Notes: generated by a model from the letters alone, not told the origin. DNA of 64,000 nucleotides from Gnetum montanum (GCA_015680685.1 MNCI01005370.1:239132-303131), one strand, 5' to 3'. Positions 44,853 through 57,579 are shown, numbered from the stretch's first letter. Made by a program: numbers and translations.

Positions 44853-45413
44853 CAGACCGAACTTTATAAATTCCCTAGATAGATGCAAAAGAGAGAGAGA
44901 ATAAGAAAACGATATGAAGAAACAAAGAGAGGATACTATTAAGAAAACCATGCCAAATTAGAATTTTTGTTTATGTACAAAATTGTGAAGGAAGTGTTGA
45001 TACTTTGTGGTAGTTAATAGCCAACAATGTTTTAAGATTGTGAAGTTGCACTGCGGAGACAATAGAGCAAGGTCACAAATTAGGTGACATTTCCTTTGTA
45101 ATATTCCTTATTTCTCATAAATTTATTTAAATTCAATTTGGTTTAATTGATTGTATTCATCTTTGAACTTAATGTCAAAACTTAAGGTGAACATTGTTGA
45201 TTTTAGTTATGGGTGATAGTCGTAAGTGTGGTATTCTCAATTGAATCTAGATCTAATCATTGCTTTTATGTCTTGATGATCTTTTGACTTTAAACCATTC
45301 CTTCACAGGATACAACTTGTGGGTTAGTCACAGATGAGGTGACAATTTCTACAACGAAAGAAATGAAGATAAAGATTATAGGTATCTAGCACCAAATTTT
45401 TCCTGGCTCATCA
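44850..45413 (+). repeat. E2 5' LTR
   Basis: Ends CTCATCA at 45413. The left end is uncertain by a few bases (TGTGTCAG). Confidence 0.78.
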
Positions 45414-45416
45414 ATT

Positions 45417-45434
45417 TGGTGCCATTGTCAAGGA
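45417..45434 (+). other. E2 primer-binding site, tRNA-Asp type (decayed)
   Basis: TGGTGCCATTGTCAAGG follows the LTR after three bases. Matches TGGCGCCGTTGCCGGGG with five transitions. Confidence 0.6.
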
Positions 45435-45546
45435 GGCCAGTAGAGTTAATCATCATTAAGAGTTCTATATGTTTTAATTTCATTTTATAATTTCATATTC
45501 TAGGTACATTTTATTTTATGTTTCTTTTATTTAAGTAATTTGAGAA

Positions 45547-47250
45547 ATGGTTTCTTTTACTTATTTTTCTTGCATTAAAAAATCCAAAAATAAGGAAAAA
45601 TTTCAGGAATTAGCTCCTCTTATCATACAACTAGTTGAGATTGTTAAAAAAGTTGCAATTAAAGCTATGATAGTAGGAGATATTAAATCAGTTTGTAAAT
45701 TCTTAGAAATGGTAGCCCATGAATGTGCCAATGAAGAATGCTCTTGTTAAATGAAACCAACAAAGAAACCAAAGAAGTGAATACGAATTCAACCTTCTAG
45801 AAGCACTCTTAGCCTTTATAAACGTATCAAAGTCACTCAAAAACAAGAACAAAAGGAACCAGTACAATCAAGATATGATTTTTATTCCCCTTCGACAACA
45901 AAAAATCCCAAAGAAAAAACACAACATAAATTTTCCATATTTGTTAATCCTCTATTTGATATTCCAACTACAACTATGAATTCAACTATGGGGCAGGGTC
46001 TCAAAATCTAAGTACTACCCCGATATCAATTTATGTGACCACAATTGAAGGTATTGCCCAACCAATGAGTACTTTGAATTTACAAACTCCATCATCAATC
46101 TCTATTTCTATACCAAATCCTATAGTAACCCTAATAGTAACCTCTACTTACATGATGGGATTATCTTCACATCATACACCTCTGCCATTTTCCTTAGGTT
46201 CAATTCCTCTCTCCTTTGGTAGTTTGAGTTCCAATGTTCCAATTGGATAGCTCTACCAAGGACAAACCCTTGGGGAGTTATTAAATTAAAGAACATCCAA
46301 TATACCTAAGATACCATTAGTTTTTCGACAAGGAAGAGATGTAGAGGTTAAAAATATTCATTTATTACCTATCTTTAAAGGAACAAATGATGAGGATTCA
46401 ATTATCTAGATAAGAAAATTTGAAACAACATAAGCCAGGTTAGCACCTTAGAGTGGGGTTAGAACTAAGATGATTGCCTTTAAATCAACCTTAAAGAACA
46501 AAGTTGATTTTTGGCTACAAACCCTTAGAACACAAATTAGTTTATGGGATGAATTTAAGAATGCTTTTTTACAAAGATTTCTTTCTAATGATAGGCTATA
46601 TTCATTAAGGAAGCAATTAATGAGTTTTCTGTAACATGACGATGAAGACTATGAGAGTACCTTTGATAGATTTAAAGGATTATGCATAAAAAATCCAAAC
46701 CATGGATTCCTAGCCCATCAATTAATTTAAATCTTTGTAGAAGGCTTATTACCTTATTGTAGGTAAAATGTTGACTTTGCATTGGAGGAAATATTTTAAA
46801 TGTGACCTTGGAAGATAGTTGGAGAATCATAGATTCATTAGTAGATCAAAGTAAACATTGGCCAAAACCCAATATTATGCAAGGCATGACTCAACAAACA
46901 AAACATTTAAATAAAAAGTGGATGAGTTGACATGATTAATTAGAAAACAAGCTCATGCAATTCAAGGAGAAATGTGCAACATGACCAAACAACCTGCCTA
47001 CCTTATTCTAGTGTCAAGAAGAAATGTAAGAGTTAGTAAAGGCTTTTCAACAATTTAAGAGCCAACCAACAATGGACTTTCCTCAATGACAGTTTTACCA
47101 ACAAAAATATCCTCAAAATAACTTTAGGTCATTTAAGAATCCAACTAATGAACACTTGGAAAAACTCACTGAAAGCCTTACTTCATTCATAGAAGAAAGT
47201 AGATAATTCATGAGTGAGATTAGAAGGATATTTCAAGACTTAACAAAAAA
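45547..47250 (+). pseudogene. gag: E2 gag
   Basis: An ATG at 45547 opens a 67-codon frame (LIIQLVEIVKKVAIKAM). Further on, with stops, come the retrotransposon Gag core (PIFKGTNDEDSII near 46370, KNKVDFWLQTL near 46495, SLWDEFKNAFLQRFLSND near 46540, ESTFDRFKGLCIKNPNHGF near 46650) and a Gln/Asn-rich tail. Many stops arise at Gln or Trp positions. It was the particle protein. Confidence 0.72.
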
Positions 47251-47639
47251 TGAATTACCATCCCAACCTAAATAAAATCCTACATCTTAAAGAAAGGGTA
47301 AAGAGTAATTACATTTCATCACTATAAGAAGTGGAAAAATAGTTGAACCTAAATCCCAAAGGAAGGTGAGATTTTAGGAGGTGGGGACACAAGAAGAAAT
47401 TCAACCAAAATTAGTAAATGAGGAAGATCAATCAACTAGGGAGAAAGAACAACCATTACTCTCTACGCAACTAGTTTTACCTCCTTTCCCTAAACGATGA
47501 CAAGAGGATTTTACAATTAAAGCTCATCTTGTATTTGCATATCCCTTTAGAACAAGTAGTAAAAGACACATGTCTTTATGCCAAATACTTAAGGGAATTA
47601 TGCACTAGGAGAACAAAGGAAAAAAATTCTTAAATAGGC

Positions 47640-47945
47640 TTATCTGATTGAAAATATTTCTCAACTTATACAAAATCATGAGATTCCAAAATACCATGAT
47701 CCTAGAGTCCCTACCATCCCAATCAAAATAAATGGCCAAGTAATTAAAAATGCCCTATTGGATTTAGGAGCAAGAATTAATATCATACCTCTTGAAATGG
47801 CTAGGTCACTTGATATACAATATGTCAAAGGAGTAAACATGACAATGTCATTGGCTAATGGTTCAAATGTAAAATCAATAGGAATAGTAGAGAACTTGAT
47901 AATTAAGGTAGAAAAAGGAAAATACCCAATTGACTTTTGTAACGA
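47640..47945 (+). pseudogene. E2 aspartic protease
   Basis: The frame reads IPIKINGQVIKNALLDLG, ARINIIPLEMARSLDI and SIGIVENLIIKVEKGKYPIDF. The catalytic Asp (47761-47763) is present in the LDLGA form typical of Athila/Tat-type elements. The frame then runs into an unrelated CpG-rich patch, so the C-terminal half (with the flap-side ILGRPFL strand) is missing. Confidence 0.8.
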
Positions 47946-48065
47946 CGGAAAACATCGATCGCTGGAAATACCGAACGAAAGTCCGTGTACACAATTTTAA
48001 CCCCGAATCCATGCAAGGGCATGCTGGAGAAAAAATGAATCCAAGGTTCCCTAAACGATCTTGTC
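47938..48065. other. CpG-rich foreign-looking patch in E2
   Basis: About nine CpG in 130 bp, for example ACGACGGAAAACATCGATCG, in an element otherwise almost devoid of CpG. It lies exactly where pol is missing. Origin unknown: filler DNA at a deletion or organelle DNA are options. Confidence 0.45.
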
Positions 48066-48150
48066 AATAAGATAAGGACTTACTTAGTCAGTAAAGTTTT
48101 TATAATAATTTGATGGCAAAATGATGATTTTTTATGAGGAGATGTAATAT

Positions 48151-48693
48151 TGTTAANCAGATAATTACTCTAGGATAATAAAAAAAGGATATGAATAAAC
48201 AGAGAGAGGATACTATTAAGAGAACCATGCTAGATTAGAATTTTTTTTGTGCATAAAATTGTGAAGTAAGAGTGTTAATTCTTTGTGGTAATTAATAGCC
48301 AACAATGTTTTAAGATTTTGAAGTTGTTGCATTACGGAGACAACAAAGTAGGGTTACAAATTAGGTGGTCTCCATTGTAATCTTCCTTATTTCTCATAAA
48401 TTTATTTAAATTCAATTTGGTTTAATTGATTGTATTCATCTTTGAACTTAATGTTAAAAGCTAAGGTGAATATTGTTGATTTTACTTATGGGTGACAACT
48501 GTACATGTGGTGTTCTCAATTGAATTGAGATCTAATCATTGATTTTATGCCTTGATGATCTTTTGACTTTAAACCATTTCTCTATGGCATACAACTTGTA
48601 GGTCAATCATAGATGAGATGATAATTTCTATAATGAAATAAATAAATATAAAGATTAAAGGTATCCAGCACCGAATGTTTTCCTAGCTTGTCA
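48151..48693 (+). repeat. E2 3' LTR
   Basis: Pairs with 44850-45413. A purine-rich stretch GAGGAGATG (48136-48144) precedes it. One N at 48157. Confidence 0.8.
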
Positions 48694-51564
48694 AGGACCT
48701 ATTCATATAATTGATGTATCATTATGCATGCATGGGTAATTGTAGTTTGGTGTTAGATCTAGTTAGTTTGCATTAGTATAAGCATATGATAATTAGAGAC
48801 ATTTTCCATGTTATATCATATGTGATTTTTGATGTCCTATTTATTATTATGGCATGATTATACACACTAATGTCATAGGACATCCTAGATAAATGTTATG
48901 ACTAGTATGGATGAAGGATGAGAGACAAGCAATAATGTAATATGTGCTTATGACTTATGCATATGAGTGATATGGCTATGATATCTAGTCCTTGGTTGTG
49001 CATTTTTTTTATAGTAGAGATGTGCATGAGATGAGCTTCTTCTAAGTTTGATTAGCTTGTAAATTAAAGCCCTTATGAGTTAGTTACAAGTTGTGGGCCT
49101 TGGAGATATTAGTTGGTTTTAAAAATAAAGAGTCTAACCTATGAAAACTTCATAGGAATAAAATAAGAGTATTTTAGATTTTATAAGTTATATTTTTATT
49201 TTTATATTTTATCTAAAATATAAAGATAAAGCATTTTCTTACATTTTTCTTCCCCATATAAGGTTTCCACCATCTATTTCTTTTGAAATCCTTCTCTCTC
49301 CCATTGTTGCATTTCCTTGTAGATTTTGGAGCTTTTGGAAACATTTTGGAATTGGATTCAAGTAGGTTTTTGTTCTTAGAGTTTGATCTTAGGAGTTGTT
49401 AGGATCACGAAGAAGTCTTATTTGTGTTGCAATCTTGTTGTAGTTACTTTAGATTTCCTATGATCATTAGGTTTATTTTGTAGGTTCTCTTTAATTTTTA
49501 ATTAATTTCTTGCCTTTGATTTAGTGTCTATTCTCATGAGTATAATATTATGAAATAGTTAGTGGTTTAATGGCTTTATGGTTTGTGTGAGATTGGACCC
49601 CAAGGTTATGTTGTATATCCTCACGCATTAGTATGAATTATGTTATGGATTCTTATGCATGTGTGATGCTGCTATCTGGGTATAATACATACCTATAGGA
49701 GATTGTAGAGAGCCTATTATAGCTCCTTGAAGGTTTACTAGATTGTGATTGAAGTGTTAGGTACCTTAGTTGTTAGTTTGGTTTATAGTTTATGTGATGG
49801 CCTTTGATAATTTTTTTTTTGTTCTTCTAGGTTGTGGGTTGCAATGAACTTGCAACCAAGTTGTATTCAATTTTTTACAAGGATTACAATTCATGGTGTC
49901 CTTGTTGTTGAGTTACAACTAGGGTTTTGTTTGGGTTACAAGCTACTAAGCCTTTGTGGCTAGGTTGTACTAGGAGTTTACTTTGATGTCAGTTGTAATA
50001 GGGTACATTAAAGGGTAGTATGATTCTTGAGAAGAATGATCAATTCCTACTCAATTAACCCCAAATCCACACTTAAACCCACACATAACATCTCCAAATT
50101 TATTTGAGGTAGAAAGGGAAACATTGCTAAAAACCTATCCATTAATACATAAAACTAAAATTACATTAAAATACGAGAGTAATTGGGCTTATAAACATGA
50201 AAGCCAATGATCTATGAAAGCATTAAGCCTTTTAAAGTACACCAAACTTTATAATACATAGTAATGGATGAACAACATGAGGCCCAAGATTCCTCGTAAT
50301 CCTTACCTTAATATATGAGAATTATAATGGCCAAGAGCTCACACAATGCTTAATGGACTGACAAAATTGCTTTATATTCTCATCCTTGCTCTAAGAAACA
50401 TGTAAAAATGATCAAAAGATACTCAATTCTTCTTCTCTTTCATCTTTTATGAACATTGCATCACATCCCCAAACTCTTTAACATTTTATCAAGTTTTAAA
50501 AACTTTTGGATTGTCTATTGTAAGGGACTATGATTCACACCCCCTCATAGTTTCCAAGTAACTACAAGTTCATGGGGTCTCAACTCTTTGTAGTTTTCTA
50601 AACTTAAAAATGCAAATAGAAGTCATTTTCAGTGCAAGGAAATGTAATTTGCAATGCCTCATAATTTTCTTAAAATAGGAAACCTAAGACAAAATATCCT
50701 TATCAATGTGTGTGGTTGCAAGTAGCATCCTTTGGCAACTTCCTGAGAAAACACCAACCTCTTAAAAGTAATACTATCATGATAATTTCATGCTTATCCT
50801 ACAATTTCTTAAAAAATTGACTTTTGGCTCACTATGTCTAACAACTAGCTAACCTAGGCTTAGGTTAACTAGGTATTAGCTACAAAAAAATGCAGAATAA
50901 TAAAATAATAGGATGTTAATAAAAATTCATAGGTAAAGTAGTAGGCATCCAAAATAACATACAAGTAAAGGAGCACAAAATATAGAAAAAATTAAAATAA
51001 AACTTGTAAAAGTATAAATGTGAATATTCAAAAAGAAATGCCAATAGCCCCTTGTGTATAAAACCTATTCTATTTAATAATAATAGATTGAAATCTCAAA
51101 TGCCAAGCTAAAAGTATAATATCTAAAATACAATAATAGTAAAATAAATACACGATGATATATAATCAAACAACATATGGGCAATAGACTATAGTGTAAG
51201 AAAAAAAAAACTAAAAATAAATATCAACATAGCCAAAATAAATATTATAAAAAAAGTTAGGCTTGCATCAAAGATAAGTATAAATTTTAGTTTGACAAAT
51301 CAAAGAGCATATAAATTAGAACTACAGAACACCCACTAAACATTATAATCTCATAAAAATACTTCATATAGTTAACTTGAACAAAATGCTAAATATAGAA
51401 ATATTAATCTAACTCTTGCTTATCCAACTACTTCTTACAGGTAACACTTGTAACACATGAGAGGCCAAAACAAATGGTGAAGTTAGTCCACAGACTAAGT
51501 AGGGAAAGTAAACTATAAATACTCCCTTAGAGTTTTAGAATTAGGTATTAGGTAGCTAGACAAC
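48694..51564. other. 2.9 kb of AT-rich DNA with no recognised gene
   Basis: No frame longer than about 60 codons with a known motif. The part at 49200-49330 (CCCCATATAAGG, then a T/C-rich run) looks like a decayed promoter or LTR, but no partner repeat was found. Confidence 0.5.
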
Positions 51565-52434
51565 TAATGAGTCACGTTTTCTTAGGTTTCGTCAATGAGG
51601 CCTTGTCAATGCAACCCCTTTAATGTGGGATTTGATGCATTGATGTGGCCTCATCAAGAAAGTGTCTATTTTTTCCTATAAATACACACTCACCTGCTGT
51701 GTTTATGGAATCTTTTGTCATAGTTGTAGCAAAGCTCTTGCAGTTTTCTTACTTGAAACTTAGAATATTTTTTTAAGTGCCCATAGAAGGATTCAAAGAG
51801 TGTACAAATCTTTATTTGAGCACTATTGTACTTAAGCATGGTAGTATGTGCTACAATAAAGATGATCTTTCTGATAAACCTTGCAGCACTTTGAAATAGA
51901 TTAAATGCTAGTTTATGCATTTAATGTTTTATACAATTTTCTTTAATGCTTTAAGTAATTTAGTAATCAATTAAGCTAAATTAAATAGTAATTAATTAAG
52001 CACATAAGCATGATCACTTCAAGCATACACTTAACACTTGGTAATCCTAGTAACACTTAATGTTTGGTAACCTAGTAGTGCTAAACTTGTTCAAGATGTG
52101 TATGGCAACTGTGAATGGATGCTTATGTTAGGATTAGTTAGGTGTAGCTAGTTAGGTTAAATTAGAAATTTAATTATTTTATTCATTATTCTATATTCTT
52201 AAGAAACTTAAAACATAAAACATAAAAATGATAAAAATCATATGCCTTAGTTGCACTTAACCATACTTTTGCATTTCACAAGTGTAATTGTGAAGACAAT
52301 GATTACAATGGTTAATTTCACTTCCTAGAGACTAGTGTACTTAGAAGGCTATAAGTCCACAAAAATCAACTAGATCACATGTGAATGCTTAGCAATTTGT
52401 ATGATTGGGCATAGAATCTACCTACTACTCATCA
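51565..52434 (+). repeat. G4 5' LTR (870 bp)
   Basis: Begins TAATGAG and ends CTCATCA. U3 has GGCCTTGTCAATGCAAC-type repeats before a TATAAATA box near 51679-51686. The body matches the R-U5 of G1 and G3 (GTGCCCATAGAAGGA, CAATAAAGATGA, AACCTTGCAGCACTTTG). Confidence 0.82.
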
Positions 52435-52435
52435 T

Positions 52436-52452
52436 TGGTGCCATTATTGGGG
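52436..52452 (+). other. G4 primer-binding site, tRNA-Asp type
   Basis: TGGTGCCATTATTGGGG. Differs from TGGCGCCGTTGCCGGGG by transitions only. Confidence 0.72.
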
Positions 52453-52595
52453 ACTTGTAGTTTGATACGTGGGCTATCTAGTACTTAGGAAATATTATTT
52501 GAGATCATTTGGAGTGAACCTTAAAGTTGTAATCATTTGAAAAATAATAATTATTATTATAATTAATGCACACTAAATTTTTCTTTTAATCCAAA

Positions 52596-54960
52596 ATGTC
52601 TTCTTTTCACAGGCATGATGAATCAAAACTACCAATGCCCCATGAATTCAAAGTGATGTACACTCATCTAGATGAGTTTGTACTTGATTTCACTTTCATC
52701 CTACATTAGGATGAATAACTATGGGGGAGAGATATAGAGGTCAATGTTGTGTTTCCTCTTAACCAATCCATTCCTAGGATGCTACTCCAAACTCTTAAGA
52801 GGTTGGGCATACAAGATCTCCATGATGAATATGTTGTGCAGTACTATGATTATCGAAACTACCATCCCACAAAAACACAATGCAAATAAGATCGACACCA
52901 GGAAGAGAGCTATGAAGCTATGAAGGGGAAATAATTCAATAACCCCTTATTCATATTGAACCAAAATGATACAGAGGATCTTGTCTTTGGGGTTTCTCAA
53001 CATGAAGATTCTCCACCCCTTGACTCTAGTACAGGATGCTTGAACTCAAATTTGTAGTTTACTATCAACAATCCAGGTTTAGGCAAAAGTGAGAATCAAG
53101 GCAAGGGCTTAGGCAAGCATTTTGATGACAATAAACCTGATGATCATGGCTGAGATAAGTAGAGAAGAGGTGGTAGATACCATGATGGTGGTAGTCCTCC
53201 TCCCTCTTCTGGTTCTAATCAACACTGCAAAGGATGAAATTGTGATGGAGGTGAATAGTGGAACAATGATCATGGGCCTTGCCGTGAATGAAGGTATAGC
53301 AAAGGATACCATAGGCATCATTGAAAGAATGATGATTATGAACCTTTTCTTACAACTTGAAGTGTTCTTAACATTGCCTACTTGGTCAAAATTCCAACCA
53401 AGCATGTGAAAGATAGTAGAATCAAGAGGTTAGATATGAAAAATACCCCTAGATTTGAGGGGGATATAACTTAGACCCATAGACCTATCTTCAAGCCTTT
53501 CATGATGCCAGTGCCTTGTAGAACATAGAAAATGATTAGCATACACTTAAGTTGTTTCCTAGAACACTTATAAAAGAAGCAGAAAGTTGGTACTGCTCCT
53601 TGGAGCCAAAATCAATTCATAGATGGGGTACGATGCTTGAGCTATTCAATTACAAATATTAGACATACTCTAGAGTGCCCAATTAAAGAAAGAAAATCCA
53701 AGGCTAGTGATAAGGAACACATGAACCCTTGGACATAGCCATGGGTAGGTATTATTCCCCTGTGCATAGATGTCCTAGCCATAGTTATTCTCAATAAGAG
53801 TAGCTTTGCCATATCATAGACAGGCTTTGATCAGAAACAAGGAGAACTCTTGGGATCTATGCCCAAGGGAGAGTATCAGAACTAAGAGCCTATCAGATTC
53901 AAAGGCTGATTGATTAGGTTGTAAAAGAAGAAGATGAGTTGAGAAAATAGAAAAGTGCTAAGAAGTATAACCGAGACCCTTCGATTAGAGAAAAAGAGCT
54001 TTGATTCTGTGATAGTGAGGGGGATGCATCACTTGATGAAATGGTGTAGTGAAAAACCTTTCCAATTCAAAAATTTTTGTTTGAAATTTCAACTAAAGTT
54101 GACAAAATATGGAAATCTTTGGATGAAAATTTTTAAATAGATCTGAAAATCACAAAAGAATATAAAAAGCAAGGTAGTGATTATGACCACTAGAGAAGGA
54201 AGGAAGCTAAATGTGCCTACCAAAGGGGTAATGAAAAAGCTATTATAGTAGAAGAGGTTGTGGAGTTAAAATTAGATGATGATAATAAGTGTGAAATTTG
54301 CCAATATGAATAGCCTAAGGGATGTTGTACTATTGTGTCACACTTACAAGAATTTGGGGTGTATGCTCTAAATCCTATACTAGCATGAAGACAAGCATCC
54401 ATAGGTTGCCTTTGCCTCAAGGAAACCCAAGGTAGTTCCACTAGCAACAACAAGCTTATTATCCAAGTGGATCTCCATCATAATCTTATGAGCTGTACCA
54501 TCAGTGACAAGATCCACAATTGTGGGGAATTCCACCACCAAGGTAGTAGTACCCTTACAAGTAGCTAGACCCGTATGGATACTATATTCAACAACCCATG
54601 TATTCTCATGACTCTTCTAGTCATGCTTTTGTTTAGCATCACTACTACCCTCTAGAGTACTATAGAACTCATTCTTCTTCTTCTAGAGGGGAATCCCCAT
54701 ATCCTTATCATCCTCCTTATCCTTTAGCACATGTTCCTCCACCCTTAACCAAATTACCTCCTGCTCCATCCATATAGGATGAAATCCTTACATAGTTGCA
54801 ACAATGTAATGCTACTAGGGTTGTTAACTTATAACCAACTCCTCAATTGAGTAGTTTAGAATTGAGATCTTGTAAAAGACCATTCTTCTAAACCAATAGC
54901 CCTACAAAGCCCTCATCAACGTATGTGGTTGTTTGCCTTGTGTCTCCCTCATCCTCTGCA
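52596..54960 (+). pseudogene. gag: G4 gag
   Basis: Starts at ATG 52596, aligned with the starts of G1 and G3. It keeps the N-terminal block (VMYTHLDEFVLDFTFILH), the Gag core near 53440-53900 and the knuckle region near 54290, where CEICQYE is followed by a stop in place of the metal-binding His. Many TGG and CAG codons of the sister copies are TAG or TGA here. Confidence 0.72.
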
Positions 54961-54999
54961 TCCATTCCTTTCAAGAGCCCTTCAAACCAAATGCCTCCC

Positions 55000-55540
55000 A
55001 AGATCTACATAATCATATTAACCCACATTGTATCTAATTGGATCAAGGCTGGTAACCTTCCTAGGAAAAGAGTTGATCTTGGAAGTCCTCTCATCTACTT
55101 ATAAATTGTTGGAAATGAGCTATGCAAGGCTCTTCTTAATGCAAGTTTTAGTGTTAAGTTGATTTATCATAAAATGTATAATGCCTAAAACCTACCTTCT
55201 CTCAAGAAGAGTAATATCTATTTAGAATTAATGGATCAATCCATCATTGTTTTCTTGGGATAAGGGAAGAACATTATGATCACTATCTATGGGTGGTCAT
55301 ATCCTACTAATTTCTTGGTGATCAAAGTTAACAATTATAAAGGGTACTTTCCAATCATTATGGGAAGGTCTTGGTTAAACATTGTTGATGTACAAATGGG
55401 CATCAAAGGTCTTTCCCTGGAGATTTCTAAGGAAAATGCATTTGAAAAGATTGAGAAGAAGAGAGTAGCATCACATACAATGATACTAGGTGCAATTGTG
55501 TGCAGAAACTCTAGTTTATTAAAAGCACATTAATCAAAGC
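55000..55540 (+). pseudogene. G4 aspartic protease, catalytic Asp lost
   Basis: ALLNASFSVKLIY stands where G3 has GLLDLGSSVNLIS, so the catalytic Asp is Asn (GAT to AAT) and Gly is Ser. The C-terminal part is intact for 86 codons (55276-55533), with WSYPTNFLVIKV and FPIIMGRSWLN, the strand equivalent of ILGRPFL. Confidence 0.8.
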
Positions 55541-55989
55541 ATGTAGAAAGTGTGCAAATGAATCTAAAATCAAAAAGTACTTGTACACAATAGCCACAAA
55601 ACAAGAGGGTACCTAGTGGTTGGTAGTTGATTTTGAAAGTAGCATACTTTTCATGGAACCTATTAAGAGCCTAACTTGTGCCTATGTTGAAGGCATGAAT
55701 GAATTGAAGTAAGTTCATCACCAACTCTCTAATGATGAACTTAATGATACCAATTAGGGAGATTTGGAAATCCTTAATAGTTTTAAATAGGATCCCTTAG
55801 TGTTAAAAACTCTACCTACCAAAATGGAATATGCATTTTTGTAAAATGGCAAGCTAGTGATAATCAATGCCAACATTGCTCTTGAATAGAAAAGATTTCT
55901 ATTGAATGTGATTAATAAATGGTCAATAGTATTTAATTGGTCATATCCTAAACTCACTAGGATTGATCTTAGGATATGCTAGCATCACA

Positions 55990-56202
55990 TCTATATTGAT
56001 CCTCCCATCAAGCCAAAGAGGTATCCGTAGTAGCAGCTAAACCCCACATTGAAATAGATAATCAAAGAGGAAATTGAACAACTCCTAAAGATGGGGTTCA
56101 TTTATCCAATTGCAGATAGCAAGTGCGTTAGCCCATTTGTGATTATGCTAAAGAAAGGTAGAAAGTGGTAGGTCTATATTGATTTTAGGATGTTGAACAT
56201 GG
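55990..56202 (+). pseudogene. G4 reverse transcriptase, N-terminal remnant
   Basis: EEIEQLLKMGFIYPIADSKC, then VSPFVIMLKKGRKW, then (past a stop) YIDFRMLNMV. These are RT regions up to the first catalytic motif. The sequence then leaves RT near 56202, so the YxDD region is deleted. Confidence 0.78.
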
Positions 56203-56237
56203 TGATGTTAGAGGTAGTTAGAATACCTTATAGGCAT

Positions 56238-56536
56238 TCATGAGTTGCAATCTATCAGTTGTGTTGACGAGACCTCATCGATGCAACTTTATCATCTGGG
56301 CCTTGTTAACAAGGCCTAGTTGATGCATCATATCATGCATCGATGTGGCCTTGTCAATGCAGTGTCTATAGTTAGCTATAAATATGTCCATGTAGCCACA
56401 TTTATGAAAGTAGATATTGTAGTTGCAGCAGAGCTCTTGCATTTTTTCCATTGGAAAGTTAGAATTTTTCCTTCGAGTGCTTGCAATAGGAGTCATTAAA
56501 TGTACAGATATTTATTCAAGTATTGTTGTACCTAAG
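56238..56536 (+). repeat. G4 3' LTR, first 299 bp
   Basis: Matches the U3 and R part of 51565-52434. Contains a perfect 18-bp palindrome GGCCTTGTTAACAAGGCC (56299-56316). Ends at the G3 insertion, and the last flank bases are CTAAG. Confidence 0.82.
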
Positions 56537-57442
56537 TGATGAGAGCGGTTACTCTAGCGGTTTATTCTAATTATTAGAGCAGTTACTCTAGTAGTTTATT
56601 CTAATTATTAGAGTAGTTACTCTAGTGGTTTGTTCTAATTATTAGAATGGTTACTCTAATTATTAGAGTAGTTTCTCCCAAGCCTATAAATATAGTGCCC
56701 AGGTGCACAATAGAAGAAGTATTTTAGCAGTCAAGTAACAAAACTCTTTTAGTCTGTTTGAAAGTTAGAGTATTTTCCAAGTGCCCATAGTAGGAGGTCT
56801 AAGTATGGATGGATCTTTATTCAAGCATTGTGTACCTGAGCACACCTTATGTACAGCAATAAAGAAGAGCTCTTCAATTCATCCTTGTAGCACTTGAGAT
56901 TTTTTTTCTTACGCATTTCTTTTATTTTATTTTCTTATGCATTTATTTTATTTTATGCACTTTACATTTCTATTATTAGCACAACAATTCATTTTGATCA
57001 ATTAAGCAAATCGTTAAATTTCACAAGCATGACCACTTTGAGCATGCTTGTAACGCTTGGTAACCCAGTAACAATTAGCGTTTGGTAATCCCAGTAGTGT
57101 TGCACTGGTTCAGGATGTGTACAGCAAGTGGGAATGGATGCTAGTGTTAGGACTAGTTAGAACATAGTTAATGAGTAGTTAAGTTAAATTAGTCACTTAG
57201 TTACCTCTCTCCTTCCCTACTAGTGTAGGACATAAAAACATAAAATCTATAAAAATCATATGCCTCAAGCTTACTTAACCATATAATCTTGACATACAGG
57301 TAAGCTTGGGAAGACAATGATAAATCAACTCGTCCTTGTTCTAGAAGGGCACATAAGCACTTAGTCCTTGGAATTCGACCGGATCATGTGTGAAACACTT
57401 GCATTCATATGGTTGAGCATAGGGGTACCTCGCCACTCATCA
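56537..57442 (+). repeat. G3 5' LTR (906 bp)
   Basis: Begins TGATGAG and ends CTCATCA. U3 has 34-bp tandem repeats, then CCTATAAATATAGTG as a TATA region near 56684-56698. R-U5 resembles the G1 and G4 LTRs. Confidence 0.86.
56542..56680 (+). repeat. G3 U3 34-bp tandem repeats
   Basis: Three full units (56542-56575, 56576-56609, 56610-56643) and two partial ones of AGAGCGGTTACTCTAGCGGT plus TTATTCTAATTATT. Each unit contains an internal inverted repeat (AGAGCGGTTACTCT). Confidence 0.92.
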
Positions 57443-57443
57443 T

Positions 57444-57460
57444 TGGCACTATTGTTGGGG
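57444..57460 (+). other. G3 primer-binding site, tRNA-Asp type
   Basis: TGGCACTATTGTTGGGG, five transitions from TGGCGCCGTTGCCGGGG. Confidence 0.75.
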
Positions 57461-57579
57461 ACTTAGTTGTTTGTGTGCTAACTAGAACATAGGAAATCAT
57501 TCACATCATTGGAATGAACCCTTAGGGTTTTTTGAGAAAATAATAAATAAAGAATACATTGCACACTAAATAGACAAGT

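Larger units (their letters stand above)
44850..48693 (+). mobile_element. E2: Ty3/gypsy-like element with gag and protease only
   Basis: Direct repeats at about 44850-45413 and 48151-48693 share long stretches, such as TTAATTGATTGTATTCATCT and GATGATCTTTTGACTTTAAA. A decayed tRNA-Asp-type primer site follows the first. The interior has a decayed gag (45547 to about 47250) and an aspartic protease (about 47640-47940), after which the 3' LTR comes within 200 bp. RT, RNase H and integrase are absent. The protease motif LDLGA is the plant Athila/Tat type. No convincing target duplication was found, so the outer ends are approximate. Confidence 0.8.
51565..56536 (+). mobile_element. G4: Ty3/gypsy-like element, gag to partial RT, cut by G3
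   Basis: 5' LTR 51565-52434, tRNA-Asp-type primer site, gag from 52596, protease near 55100-55530, and the start of RT to about 56202. The next recognisable sequence is the first 299 bp of the 3' LTR (56238-56536), so the rest of pol was deleted. At 56536 the G3 LTR begins. G4 is the most decayed of the related elements: start TGATGAG has become TAATGAG or TCATGAG, and stops are frequent. Confidence 0.82.

Noticed and set aside
44664-44951. 95-codon minus frame with an internal 24-residue repeat
   Set aside because: The repeat is only the 72-bp DNA duplication read in frame. The frame crosses the LTR start.
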